64,000 nucleotides of DNA from Oryzias latipes (lineage: Eukaryota > Chordata > Actinopteri > Beloniformes > Adrianichthyidae), in assembly GCF_002234675.1 (NCBI RefSeq), contig NC_019880.2:14683756-14747755 (forward strand). Reading direction: 5' to 3'. Shown piece by piece: positions 40,358 through 52,508 of the stretch. Made by a program: the position numbers and the translations under genes. How positions within the stretch are numbered: position 1 is the stretch's first letter; each line of letters starts with the position of its first letter. The notes under the pieces are model-generated. The model did not search any database. It was not told the origin of the DNA and saw nothing but the letters and a program-made list of their open reading frames with translations.

Positions 40358-40660
40358 CTGAAGCTCCGAGGAATTTTGACTTAGAACTGTTTTGTCTTTG
40401 AGATGGCAGGAAACATGGTTACAACATCATAGATCAATTTTTTCTTCTAATTATGTATTTTTCGTTAATATCTGACTGCTTTGACATAATTTTTTAAATA
40501 TATTGTAAAAAAAGACTTCACTTATACACAATGTATATAAAAATGTACTGGATTTTGTTAAAAATGTATGTGACACCTTTAATTGAATAGCTGTACAGTG
40601 GTTTAAAAATATAATGCATATAAGAAAAATAATAATAATAAATATGTGTCTGTATCAAGA
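40358..40660 (+). other. pld4: pld4 3' UTR
   Basis: AT-rich trailer after the TGA at 40355-40357. An AATAAA at 40637-40642 is the best poly(A) candidate. Confidence 0.55.
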
Positions 40661-41187
40661 TTTAAAAATGGAACCAAACAAACTTGCTGAGTTATTCGAT
40701 TTGATTTTAAAAAAGATGAAATGTTTCTTAAATAACTTCCTTCTTAATTAGTTGAATATGACATTTTGACACATCAATTAAAGTAAATAAGCAATTAATG
40801 CTTATCCATCCACAATGTTACCTTTTTTGCAACATAAACCTGATTTTTATTATTAATTTTTTTTGTATGGATGCACAGATTAAGGCATCCCTGAATTGAC
40901 TGGATTTTTCAATGACCTATAAAGGATTAAACCTTTAAAATATTTTTAAGTAATAAAATAAAACCAGTACTTTTATTTAAGTAATCTGGTTTCACTTGAA
41001 ATTCTTGAATAATAGTCGGAAGTTCGTCTTTTTTCTTCTTTTACAAGAACAGGAGGGTTGTCGTTTCCCTCCCAGCCAGCAGGTGGCAGTGTAACGCTGC
41101 AGCAGACGCCGTTAGTGGGGGCACAGGGCGGGGCTTTGGGTTAAAGTACGTGTGCTTCATTACAGCTCGCCTCTTGAAGCCTAAATC
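40661..41187. promoter_or_regulatory. srp14: pld4-srp14 intergenic spacer with srp14 promoter
   Basis: The first part is AT-rich and featureless. The last about 110 bp before the srp14 ATG is GC-richer and contains a GC box (gggcggggc) near 41125-41134. There is no TATA box, which fits a housekeeping promoter. Confidence 0.5.
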
Positions 41188-42647
41188 ATGGTGCTGCTTG
41201 AAAACGACTCGGTAAGGAAAAGCATGAAATAAACGGGCAATTGACCTTTTGGTACTTAATCCGCTCTAAAACCAACTTACCCTGACGTGGGCTCATTAAA
41301 GGGGTTTAAGCATTAAAGTTGGACCAGCTTGTCTCGCTAACTAGCTCATTGTGGGTTAGCGCTAACGACTGGTTTTTTTGTAGTCCATTTGTGTGCGTGC
41401 GAAATTAACCTAACCACGATAATTTAGACATTTATAGTAACTACCGAGCGATTTTATCAACATCTCCCGCCCTACAATTGTGCTTGTTAACATATTTTGT
41501 CACTATATTGGTTTAGAGGCAAACTGTTAGCTCTGGTGAGAGAGTTGGCTTACATCTGGACACAGTTTAAAAAATGTATTTAAAATTTTAAAATTTTATG
41601 ATGACGGTAAATGCATTGTTCACGTCTGCAGCTTAAACTGACTCCGACTTTACGAAATATTAAGTTTTTTCCCCCCTCAAATTAGGACACAACAGTGATC
41701 AACTTAAAAAAGTGGATTTGTGGCTTTAGGTTTTGTGTAGTTGTTGCTCTTATAAATGAATATTCATCTTAACCAATAAGAACCAATTTGTCCTTAAAAA
41801 TAAAACAATGTGGAATATACAGAACACTTTTCTGATGGGTTTCAGTTACGCTGATGTTACCATGCGTTCTTATAGGTGGCACATTTGTGTAATGTGGGAT
41901 ACACAGCCATAACAGCTGGTCTACTGTATATAAATCCTGTTTTATAAGCAGTTAAATGTTCCATGTTGTTTGTTTTGCTACAGATTATCATATAAGGTTG
42001 CTCAGTCTTGATAAAAAGTGCACCCTTCTAAAAAAATAAATAAAAAATAGGTGTATTTATGTGGACCATGACTCCTACTCACAAAATCCTGATCTTCTAG
42101 TTTCTCACAGAGCTCACTCGGCTCTTCCAGAAGTGCAGAACATCGGGCAGTGTTGTCATCACGCTAAAGAAGTGTAAGCACACAGCCGCTTGAAATTTCT
42201 CTTCAAAGATTTCCACTTTTCTTCCCCCTTTTGATGCCAAAACTGTCTCTTTCCAGATGATGGTAGAACCAAACCTGTGCCCAGAAAGGGCCACTTGGAG
42301 TCCTTTGAACCAGCAGATAATAAATGTCTCCTCAGAGCGTCGGATGGCAAGAAGAAAATCAGCACAGTGGTGAGTTTATTGTGCTGTTTGACATTATCAG
42401 TCGTGGAATTTTCTTCTGACGTTCTTACTGCCTTATTTTCTTTCAGGTCAGTACCAAAGAAGTAATCAAGTTTCAGATGGTAGGTGCAGTTTTTTTATTT
42501 GCTTTTATTTTTGACTCACTAAAACAATTAACTAATATGGAAACTTCCTTTATCCAGGCATACTCTAACCTCCTTAGAGCTCACATGGATGGTCTGAAGA
42601 AAAAAGATAAGAAGAGCAAAAGCAAGAAGACTAAAGCCACTCAATGA
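41188..42647 (+). CDS. srp14: srp14, signal recognition particle 14 kDa subunit
   Basis: Exons: 41188-41211, 42101-42173, 42257-42369, 42447-42479, 42558-42647. The total is 333 nt, 110 aa, the usual vertebrate length without the primate alanine tail. SRP14 pairs with SRP9 on the Alu domain of SRP RNA and delays translation elongation while ribosomes are targeted to the ER. Visible family landmarks are MVLLENDSFLTELTRLFQK, GSVVITLKKYDGRTKP, CLLRASDGKKKISTVV and a lysine-rich C terminus (KKKDKKSKSKKTKATQ). Phases close exactly. It runs tail-to-tail into globin X. Confidence 0.97.
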
Positions 42648-43345
42648 TCACGGGACTCATTCAAGAACTGTACTGTCCAGTCTGAGGGGATGGGAGAGGG
42701 CGCCGTCTGCCTCTGCACCCGGCACTCTCCCCATCACATTCACTCTACATCCACCCGGTGACTGTAGATATTATACTATTGTCCTGCATGGTGACGCCTC
42801 ATCCTCGGCTGTCTGGTGCCATCAGTCGTAAGGAACGAGACACAAGGACCTTTTTTGTTTTTGTCTGCAAAATGAAGAGAGCCAATGTTTCTGCTGCCAG
42901 CGGAGCTTTTTTTTTTTCACGATTCAGGAGGATGTCTTCAATTTTTTCTTTTTGTCTTGTACTCCATGTGGATGCTCTCAAAACCCAGAGCTAAATCAGA
43001 TCAGTTGGTGGTTGAAAGTAATATTTTCCAACACAACTATATTTTCCCCTGTTTTATTTCCATTTTCAGGCGAAGCTTTTTGCTGTTTAAAGCAACAGAA
43101 CCACCCATTTATGGTCTACTTAGTATTTCTTTTGGTGAAATATTTAGAAGTACTATAAACGTGTTATGAATGAGGACTACAGAGATGTGTACATGGGCTA
43201 AAACTGTACTTCTATTTTTGATGATCATAGTTACAAAGCAGGTCTAAGCACAGACGGTGTTCGTACTATTCCTCCAGAGTCCCTTCGTAGAAGAGGGCTG
43301 TAACCAAATTTAATTTCTGAAATAAAGTGCTCTGTTAAAATCAAA
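42648..43345 (+). other. srp14: srp14 3' UTR
   Basis: The UTR extends from the TGA at 42645-42647 to an AATAAA at 43321-43326. That signal lies only about 145 bp from the globin X stop codon on the opposite strand. Confidence 0.6.
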
Positions 43346-43469
43346 AAAGCAGCTATTTTTGTCCAAAAATGGAAAAACAAAACGGCCTTAAAAAAACAAG
43401 ACATCACATATTTACATATACATGTTTTGTTGGGTTAGAAACAGTCTTGGGTTTCAAAGAGCCGTCCTC

Positions 43470-46400
43470 TCATAGCGCCGTGTTCCTCTTGTCCAGTCTG
43501 TCCTTTGGGGACGTGGCGAGCTGCCGCTGTCGGGCGCTTTCCTCCTGGTATCCTTGCTTCATCAAGGCGGTCACAAACTGGAACAGTGTCTGGATCAGAA
43601 AACAGAATCACGTGTCCCTTTGGACATTACACATCAAAAGGGTTTTGCAACAAAACAACTGTGAATGGTATTTTGTATGGAAATCAACAATTTCTGTCCA
43701 AGTTTACTTTTTATCAGACAAAGGGTGTTATTCTAGTTTTGAAACCGAACTGCATGGGAGGGCTAAAGTAGATTGGTTTTCTGATTAAACTGAACACACA
43801 ACATCCGCCACCAGTGTGTGAGTGAATGTGTGTGTGACTGGGTGAATGGGTCTGTGACTGTAAAGTGCTTTGTTCTTGTAGGAAGAAAGGCGCTATATAA
43901 GTATACGCCATTTACAACATCCGTGTTTTTGTTCCACCACCCTTGGATTTAATTGATGCACACGTGTCCCAGCAGGCCTTTGCATTGTTGCATTTTAGGT
44001 TTTTGTTTAAACTTGGATTGATTTGTCTTAGTCTCCCTTTCTTGAACTTGTAGTCCTTTACGTTTTCTCCACTTCATTCCTCAGTGGGGTTGAAGGAACA
44101 ATCGTTGGACTCCTGAACTTTTTTTCTGTTTTATTTTTTTACCATTTGAGATCAAGGAATCCTGTCATTATCAGCTCAGAAGGAATTACTGATGGAGAAA
44201 GTCTTAAAGATTGAAACTCTAAAATATTGCAGAAATGTATGTCCAAAAGGAGAGTTTTTCTTTTGAAGTGCACTAATCTGCAGAGGTTTATAAAATAAAA
44301 CCTCTATTTCAATTCAGAGGATGGAGGAAAAAAGCTATTTTTCCAACTAGAACACCTGAACTGGCATGTTGTTCCATGAAAATCTCAGAAAAGCAGCCGA
44401 ATAAAAGATTTGATTACAACTGAGCTCTGCTCTACTGCATTTGAATCAGAGATGACGTTTTCCCAGTTATCCAGCTCCTTTCACTGCCTTCTGTTTTGAC
44501 ACAGACATGCACAAGTTTGATGCAACAGCGAGCCGCACATCACCGCTGACAGTGACGGCTGCACACGTGGGACTTGGTTGTAACGCAGAGGTGTGGGGGC
44601 TCTCATCCAGGAAATATTAACCGACAATTTGAAGCACAGATATCTATGTGGAGAAAATGCTAAAAAAAAGAAAAGAGGATTCTAAAAGAATTTTGCGGTG
44701 CCTTCCTTAGCCCTCTCTATCCTATGACCCCACCCTTCCATTGACGTGTTCTCCCTACCATGACAAAGGTGGATAAAGGTGGAAAGATTTCATGTAATCC
44801 ATGGACACCAGTGAAGATCACAAATCATTGAAGAAAAAAGGTTCAGAGCACTGTCTAGTGGGTCTAGATGACCCAAATCCCAATGCTAAAGTGCCTAGGA
44901 TAGCACAAGGGTTACGATGTCTGCAGCAGGTCAAACTGCTAAACATTGATCCCATCCTTCTGTTTGTTGGGTAAGGGATATTTTTATAAAAGCAAAAACG
45001 CATGGACTTCACTTCTGATTCAAAATTTGAAAAGATTCACGGTAAATTAAGAAAGTAACATCAGAATAGCATGGTGTTCGAACAGGATTAAAAAAAATGT
45101 TTGTTTTGAGAAACTGTGAGAATTAACCCTTGTGCTATCCTAGGCACTTTAACGTTGGGAGTTGGGTCATCTAGACCCACTAGACAGTGCTCTGAACCTT
45201 TTTTCTTCAATGATTTGTGATCTTCACTGGTGTCCATGAATTACATGAAATCTTTCCACCTTTATCCACCTTTGTCATGGTAGGGAGAACACGTCAAAGT
45301 AAGGGTGGGGTCATCTAAGATACCACAAGGGTTAAACATTGATTCTTTGGGTGATCGATTGTCAGTAAAACCCAATTTATTTCAGGTGCATAACTAAAAT
45401 TCATTGTTTTTAGATAAAAGGACAAGTTTAGGAAATTGTGATATAGAGTACCTCTGAAGGAATAAGCTGAATAATGAGTGATTTGATAGAAACAGGTGGT
45501 GTTTACCTGCCAGGCCTTCTCCAGCTCCGTCGTCCACTGCTCCTTCAGGATGGGCTGCACAGCACAGATGAACTCTGCTCCCACATACTGGGAAGCAAAA
45601 CACAATTATATGCATCTATAAGGATAATTATCGGAGCAAAGCTGATGTTAATTTGGTGTGCGGATGAGAGAAACTCGTCTAGACAGCCAGAAGATGAGCT
45701 TCTTACATTATAATACTTAGGCGGCGCGTTGTAATGATAATGGCTTTTGCCCAGCTCCACAGCCAGAGCCTCCAGTCTCTCTGGCTGATCCAGCCGGGCC
45801 ACGCTTTTCTCAATGAAAGACATCACCCTGAAAGATTGGAACACATGGTCAGCATCAGGATGGAGAAATCCCCATTTCTGAACACATCAGAAGAGTTACG
45901 ACATAAGAAAGCCGGACTAAAAGAAACCCTTCATAGAGAAGACTATGTAATAAATGTTGTCAGGGTGTGGCTTGTAATTCCATAATAACCTCTGTTTTTA
46001 AAGGATCTTTGCTTGTTTGGCTGCTTTAAGTGCTTGAGTTGAGTTTGTGCTTGTCCCTGAAGGCATCAGAAGATCCGCACTTCTGGTAAAATAGATTCAG
46101 TTTTCAACCCTAAAGTTTGTTTTCAGAGGAAAAATTAGAATAAAATGAGTTGTTTTTATTTTCTGGAACTATAAAAATGACAAAAATCAACATGTGGTTA
46201 GATTTAAAGGTATTTTAAAGTTTTTGTTATACCAGCAACCCCCTGTGTTAAACAACACTTTTTAAATGTTTTAACTTTTGTTTAAATATGCTGCTAAAAC
46301 TTTTGCTTAAATGCAACAAGATGTAAGCTTGAAGCTCAGCATTACGAAGACTATTAGAATTCCCTTTACTGACTAATTATTATAACTTTATACTCAAAAA

Positions 46401-47579
46401 TATTTTGTAAACTCGTGATTATTTGTGTTTTGGCGATCAGAAAGGTCAAACCTGACTGAAAACGGAGGCAGATGAGCCTTTAAGACCAAAACTGCTTTAA
46501 CCTTTTAACTGCAGCCAAATGCTTGAGCACATTTTTAAAAACATTGATTGTATGTATCACTCACCCAAGGCAATAAGAAATAGGAAAAAAAAACTGTTTT
46601 TTATTGATTTGGTTTGTCTTGGCTGGGTTATTAAAGGGATATGAACACAATCGCTTATGTTTGTTCACAAAGTTCATATGAAAAAATAAAAAATGAAAAA
46701 AGCAGATGTCTAAAAAAAGACTGTAAAAGAAGCAAAAATGAAACAAGTTAATGCAAATAAAACAACAGAATTTTACGATAAGAACTTCAAGATTTGAGGA
46801 GATTTATTTGAAATTTTCTGTTTTTTAGAAAACATGCTAAAAATAACATCTTTACAGCAAAAGAGACGCGTTACTGAACATTAATCAGTGGGTAAAGAAA
46901 AACAGCTTTAAGTCTTCTGCATTAACTTCGGCTTTCCAAAATAATATTTACTTACTTATATTTACTATTTTCCCATTACCTATTTAAAAGTTGTTCATTA
47001 TTAAAAGGCATACAACTATAAAATTATCAATTAAAACAAAAATTAAAAAAAATTTTTGATACATTTTCCTGATAATAAAGAGAAGGCATCCAAAACTTTT
47101 TTTGGTTTTACATTTTTAATAAAATACAAATAAAAAACTGACAACTGAATTGCAAAAATATGACTGTAACTATTTAAGAACTCATTTTGCAAACATAAAT
47201 TAGTCAGTTTAAAAATTAAGCTGCAGAAAACCTATTTTATTTTCTTTTTTTTAACCTCAACTTCCAACATTTTTTTTGCCCAACTCATTCTGATGATGAC
47301 ATTTTTATATATCTTTTTCCCCCAAATTCATTGGTTTCTTTTTCAAAGCATTGTTTCTTCTAAATTCTATTAATGGTTTTGGATCTCAAAAAAGAAAAAA
47401 ACTTTATTGAAATTTGCCATTTTTCAGCTAAACATTTTTTTCTTATAATGTTTTTTTATAAACTTTGCACTGACTTGATCCCCTAAACCCAGCAGTTTCT
47501 GCTCTGCAGTTAATCTTTGAATCAGCTGAGCAATCGATGCAGAAGAGGCCTCCAGGGAGTGGAGCCTTACAGGGACGGT

Positions 47580-47620
<41 letters not shown>

Positions 47621-50182
47621 AAATGAAGCTTTTGATGCGGGTGACGACATACTGCTGCAGTAATGGGAACAAATACATGTTTCGAGTATGTCTCGTAAGA
47701 TTTACTGACTTCAGAAGCCACCAGTTGCTATCTTAATCCAAATGGAAATTCGCCATCTGACCTCGAGACGCCACCGACCTTCATCACGCAAGAATATTGA
47801 TGTGTGAAGATGTGCCGTTTGTCACTGACCGCAGGCCGTGCGCCCTCAGCTCCCGGTTGGTCCTCAGTCTCTCCAGGTCCTCCACATCTCGAAACAGGAA
47901 GAAAACGTCCTTGCATTCGGGATGGGTCTCAAACAACCTGTTACCAAGACGACAACAGCAGCAGGAGCAGCAGCCATCCGTGAGCCTCTCAGAGCCACTT
48001 AAGGAGCAGCGTGTCACATTTATTTCCTCCCCAAAAACAAACCAACCCAGGAGTTTGCCCAACTATGATGGCATAATGGCAGGAGTTTGGGTGCGAAAAT
48101 ACAATCCAGGGTGAGGGGATGTGGAAGGTAAACGTGCAAACTCCTGTTTTCCTCCTTATTTGGCCGTATGAACTAACACAGCTGTTTCCATCATGGTGGC
48201 GGTTCAACCTTTCTCTCAGCTGCAGTCAGAGTCAGAGTTCCCTCTGCCTGGCAACCCCTGCAGGCATTTCTCTCCACGTGGTCGTTCCAGTTAAACAATA
48301 GACTTCCACAACTAAAAAACACGTTTTTATTACCTTTTAAAGATCTGTCAAACCATAGAAATAGTGATGCTCATCCTGAAATCAATGCTTTTGGCATTTA
48401 AAATGTTCAAAATGAAGCAACATGTGAAATAAGCCCAAAATCGTTCAATTAAATTGTTGAAATGTGGGTTGCAATAAAGGACTGAGTCTACATTTCTGAT
48501 CAGATCCTGTAGTAAAACATTACCAGAGTCAGACAGACTCTGTTGTTTAGTTTATTAGGTCAACAGCAAATCCTACACAAACTGAACATCTGTGCAGCTA
48601 AACTGTTTGGGATTAATTATGCTTTCATAACTACGGCTGTGGCAAGTCAAATATGGCGTTTTTCAGGGCCTTTGGCACTAATGGAGGGAACACTAGAGTC
48701 AAAAAACAAAAGTGCTCAGATTTCTGAGACTTCTTCCCCTGTTTAAGACCAGACAGAGGAGATGTACCAGAGACACGGAGGCCCCTATAATGAGCCCTCG
48801 GAAAGGCCAAGCGTGCAGCTCTGTGGTCTTTGCAGGGCAGAGAGGGTCGCAGTAATAAGATTTGTAGAGATGGCTAACATGGACTGGATACGGATGATTA
48901 TAGGTGGCATGCTTCATGTTGTGTGTGCAGCACAAAGGAAGAAAAGACACATGACAATAAATGCACAAAACTTAAAGCCATATCAGATGACAAAAAAAAG
49001 GGATAGATGTGTAATAAATAATCATTTCTGCTGGTTTTGCTCGCTAGCTTTATGTGTGGAACAAAAACAAACCAAACAAAAACAGGAAATCATCACTTTT
49101 CATTTATTGTCTTCGTTTTTGTTGTTTCGCTCCTCTTGTGGACATGAAACAAGCACAAAAAAAATGTCACACCCTGAAAAGCCCAAGTGGAATTTTAATT
49201 GGCATCATACAGGCCACCTTTTATTCCACTGTTTTATCCGTCCCTTGTCTCGTTTTGATGGTATCTGAGAGGAATGCCGCCAGGGCAAAATGTTAAATTC
49301 AGGAAAAAAAGGTCCTATTTGTGCTGTGAAAAGTTACAGTGGAGTGAAGACAAGCAGGTTTTGGCAGCTTTTGGGGCCCTGGTCTGGCTCTGATCCTCAA
49401 CTATTTGCAGTCTGTCACGCTAAGGTCAATTCCTCCCACTGTTCAGGTCGACACAAACTGGACTCCTCCAGTAGTCAGCGTTGGATCGTTTCATCTCCCT
49501 GCCTGCTACCAAGAGCTCAATTTGCTTTACCGGATGCTGGTTATTATCATAATTCATAGAAATGAGTTCTCTTGGCAGCTAATGCTGTTAATTCTGCAGT
49601 GTCACGGCAGAGCAGAAGCTCTGGATTATCATGTAATGATGTGGAGATCTAATCTGAAGTGATGAAAGGGCCAGGAGGCCGTTCTACTCCCAGCGCTCCA
49701 TAAAAAGCTGCAGGTCTTCAGAGGGGTGTTTTTGGGGAGCAGGGGTCAAGCTTGTTGTCCTCCTCAGGGGGCATCTATCAGACTCTCTGGAGGCTTATGC
49801 TCGAGGTCAGAAGGTCAACGGGAGTTTGATTGTTGGATTTGACAGAGAAGTGTTCTCTTTTTTTATTTTAACACAACTGGCATCATGAAAACACAACTGT
49901 ACTTCTTTTTATAAAACTAATCATTTGGATTTTTTAGCTCTTAAATGTCTTATAAACTGTTTTTTTTATTTAGTTTAGGACAATCAAAAAGCATAAAAGG
50001 TGTTTCAGTTTTTACCTGACGAACATAATAATTCCAACTTTGGCAATGTCGTCTCGAATAACTTTCCAGGAGTCCTTGATCATCTGGATCTGCTCCTCGT
50101 TGGGATGCTCCACGGCGGCGTCCTCTCTGCTCCTTTCTGCCAAATCGGTTTTTGCTGCGAGACCCGATATTGCGCAGCCCAT
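43470..50182 (-). CDS. globin X, membrane-associated globin, 5 exons
   Basis: Exons in transcript order: 50182-50016, 47937-47830, 45827-45707, 45587-45507, 43589-43470. The total is 597 nt, 198 aa. Globin X is a hexacoordinate-type globin of fish, amphibians and some reptiles, lost in mammals and birds. The N terminus MGCAISG supplies glycine-2 and cysteine-3 for myristoylation and palmitoylation, explaining membrane attachment. Exon 2 carries the CD Phe region (DVFFLFRDVED) and the distal histidine (ELRAHGLR). Exon 3 carries the proximal histidine region (LGKSHYHYNAPPKYY). Intron phases 2,2,0,0 fit the globin X plan, with two more introns than standard vertebrate globins. I chose MGC over the in-frame ATG six codons upstream because acylation needs glycine at position 2. 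Confidence 0.93.
43808..43913 (+). mobile_element. 5'-truncated retroposon fragment (LINE/SINE 3' end) with target-site duplication
   Basis: About 106 bp with the motifs 'gtgtgactgggtgaatgggt' and 'aggcgctatataagtat' matches the type of short tail commonly seen in fish genomes. The exact 10-bp duplication ACAACATCCG flanks it at 43798-43807 and 43914-43923, showing insertion by retroposition. Which family it belongs to is unclear. It lies in globin X intron 4. Confidence 0.65.
44711..44911 (+). mobile_element. piggyBac-type MITE, copy B, about 201 bp
   Basis: It is near-identical to copy A through 'ccctaccatgacaaaggtgg' and 'tctagtgggtctagatgacc', ending GGATAGCACAAGGG. The left terminus has small deletions, and the flanks TTAG/TTAC are degenerate TTAA. 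It lies in globin X intron 4, in the opposite orientation to copy C 215 bp away. Confidence 0.82.
45127..45331 (-). mobile_element. piggyBac-type MITE, copy C, 205 bp with TTAA duplications
   Basis: It begins CCCTTGTGCTATCCTAG and ends CTAAGATACCACAAGGG, with exact TTAA on both sides (45123-45126 and 45332-45335). TTAA target duplication plus a CCC terminus defines the piggyBac superfamily. It carries no coding sequence. Confidence 0.9.
45847..47829. other. globin X intron 2
   Basis: AT-rich sequence with no recognised exon; apart from the (GT)n tract I see nothing else in it. Confidence 0.5.
47578..47619. repeat. (GT)n microsatellite
   Basis: About 21 GT units lie in globin X intron 2, some 200 bp beyond exon 2. 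Frames across it translate to Thr-His repeats and are not genes. Confidence 0.97.
50016..50182 (-). CDS. globin X exon 1
   Basis: It begins MGCAISGLAAKTDLAERSRE and continues through helix A/B sequence (NEEQIQMIKDSWKVIRDD; VGIIMFV) to two bases of Arg. The donor is gtaaaa. A 2.08-kb intron with a GT microsatellite nearby in the following intron separates it from exon 2. Confidence 0.92.
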
Positions 50183-51480
50183 TCTTGGTGTGACACTCAC
50201 AAAAAAAGGCGACTATTCCAGGAAAAAAAATAACAGTTTAGGGGAGAAAATGTCGCTGCTGGTGTCTCCTGATTCAAGTGCGCATCTTTAACTCCACGCT
50301 GAAGATGATCAAGTTAGCAAACAACGACAAAATAAGGTTCCGGTGAGATTTTCAAAATACATATAAATCCTTGCTATTCACGTGACAGTGCAGTCAACAT
50401 AAAGTGTTAGCTTTTATTTTGAAGAACAACACTGACAACTTCCGGTCTTGAAGGCTGACATTAGGAAACTTGTCAAAGAGCAGGTTTCCAGTCCATCACC
50501 TGAGGCGTAGAAGCATGTCATGTCAAATATAACAGACGGACACAAATGAGCGCCAACCTGACAACTGTGCCACCAGTGGAACGAGATCTGTGGGCTAACC
50601 TGGGAAGAGCCTCTAGTAATCCTGACATTTGTAATGTCAATTTCTGATTTTAATTTTTACTTTATATTCCAATTAAGTCTTTTGACAATTATGGAAATTG
50701 TAGTATAAAAAAATGCTAAAAAGTAAAAGTAATGTATTCTTTTTTTCCTTTCTGAAATTAAGTGTAACTTCTAAATAAAAGTTTCAATGTTCTACACAGT
50801 TTACATTTGGAAAAATGTTTAGCCAATTAAATATTTTATTTTGAAGGGCCAAAAAGTTATATCTCCCACAACGAAACTTTATTGGCAATGAACTAAGGTC
50901 GCAGACCTTCAACAGAATATTACAGAATGATTATTTTTATGCATCTTTTATACACACTAAAAAGAAAAGCTGAATAAAGTCTGGAATCCTGATAACCTTT
51001 TCAGCAAAAATGACCTCAGGACCCAAAAACAGGACTGCTTTTGCTCCTTGTTGTGCATCATTAAAATTAAAACATATTTCATTTACCATTAAACCTTTTC
51101 CAAGAAATAGACGAAAATCTCTCAAACAGAATCTCAGCTGCCTTCATGTACTTTGAAGATATTTTTAAATAAATCGTAATTTTCTCAATAAAAGACATCA
51201 TCCTGAAAGATTGGAACACATACCTGGTTCTCAACGCTATTCACAAAAATCTTTTATGGTTTAAAATAAAATCTAACCATTTCCATTTTATTGAAAATAT
51301 GAGAAACTGCATATACAGTATGAATCGATATTCTGAAACAAAAACAAAAGATTTGTAAAAATGATCCTTCTCAACCCAATATCAGGACTTTGACCTTTCT
51401 CAAAACACCAAACAATTTCATAAATAGTGCCAAAATATACAACTTTGAAAAAAATAAACTTAAAGTGATGTATACAGTTT
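50183..51480. other. globin X upstream / plekhg3 downstream spacer
   Basis: The AT-rich spacer between two minus-strand genes should include the globin X promoter, but no TATA box or clear core motif is evident. It contains a 42-bp displaced copy of the globin X exon-3 boundary at 51180-51221. Confidence 0.5.
51180..51221 (-). pseudogene. fragment duplicated from globin X exon 3 and its acceptor
   Basis: This stretch is identical at 40 of 42 positions to 45805-45846, which spans the end of globin X intron 2, the acceptor and the first codons of exon 3 (MSFIEK). Similarity stops abruptly on both sides, so it is a short displaced copy and not a whole pseudogene. Confidence 0.75.
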
Positions 51481-51918
51481 TACAATGCAGTTTATTGCTG
51501 TCATGAAGACATGCGTCTTTGGTTTATGAACAAAAACAAATCTACAAACTAACAGAGCTCATTACACTATATTGGTGAGAACTGAAGAGATCTAAAAATG
51601 AAGGATGTTATGCTGCATTAATGGAATATCTTCATTTGATAAGAGGACTTTGTGCATGTTTTTACATCAAAGTTTTATCGTGCTGACAACCCCCCAGTGT
51701 AAAAAACAATTCACCTTTTTAAAGGAAACAATATTTTCTCATTATAACCAAAATGATAACCTTTCTTTACTCAACATCGTCCCCTATACCAAAATGTGCA
51801 TCGAGATCAATTTGAATTTATTAAAGGGGAGAAAATTATCTGTTAAATAAAATAATATCAGACCAATGCAGGAAGGTTTCATATTGGAGTTTATGATGCT
51901 AAAAACTAAACATGATCA
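51481..51918 (-). other. plekhg3: plekhg3 3' UTR (probable)
   Basis: AT-rich trailer. AATAAA on the minus strand occurs at 51822-51817 and again near 51496-51491. The true end is not determined. Confidence 0.45.
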
Positions 51919-52508
51919 TCAGCCGGTGCTCAGACTCTGGAACTTCTCCAGTAAAGCTTTAACAAAGGTACTCTCTGAGGCCTTCCCTGAACTCGTGACC
52001 ATGTCACCGTTAAGGCCTTCCTGAAGATGGCCGTCCTCATCGTGGAGTTTCTGAAAGTTCTGTACTTCATTTAAAGGTAGGGAACCAATCACATGGTCCA
52101 CGGAGCTCCACCTGCACAGCGGGTGGTCTGTCTGGTGCTGAGGTGAGCCCTCTAACACGGGGCACTCGTCGCTGTGAATGGTTTTACTATGGTTGCAGTC
52201 TGACAGAGGTTTGTGAAGATCTGAAAGGCTGTTGTACTTCTGAGACGAACCGTTGCACCCCTCCGTCCCACAACCCACCTGCTTCCCATTTCTGCAGGTA
52301 CAAGTTACTCTGGAGAACTGAGACGGTTCAAAGTACTTTGAGCGCAGCTCCTGCACATGTGGCCACAGAAACATCTCCAGCTGTGGACTTTGGGAACAAG
52401 TTGTATCCTGTGAGGTGGCTGTGGGTGTCTGGACTGGAGATGAAGATGAGACTTCATGGATGACTGCTTGACTGGAAGTATTCAACTGCAATCTAAAACC
52501 CAATTTAC
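51919..52508 (-). CDS. plekhg3: plekhg3 terminal coding exon
   Basis: It begins by completing glycine and reads [15 protein letters not shown], passes through [15 protein letters not shown] (matching the human WPDVRELCSKY segment) and ends [12 protein letters not shown] with TGA at 51921-51919. Confidence 0.9.

Noticed and set aside
47424-47721. Two overlapping minus-strand frames with Thr-His repeats
   Set aside because: They cross the (GT)n tract in a globin X intron; no family resemblance.
50183-50200. Upstream in-frame ATG of globin X (MSVTPR extension)
   Set aside because: It would bury the MGC acylation signal that defines the family's membrane anchoring; the downstream ATG is preferred.
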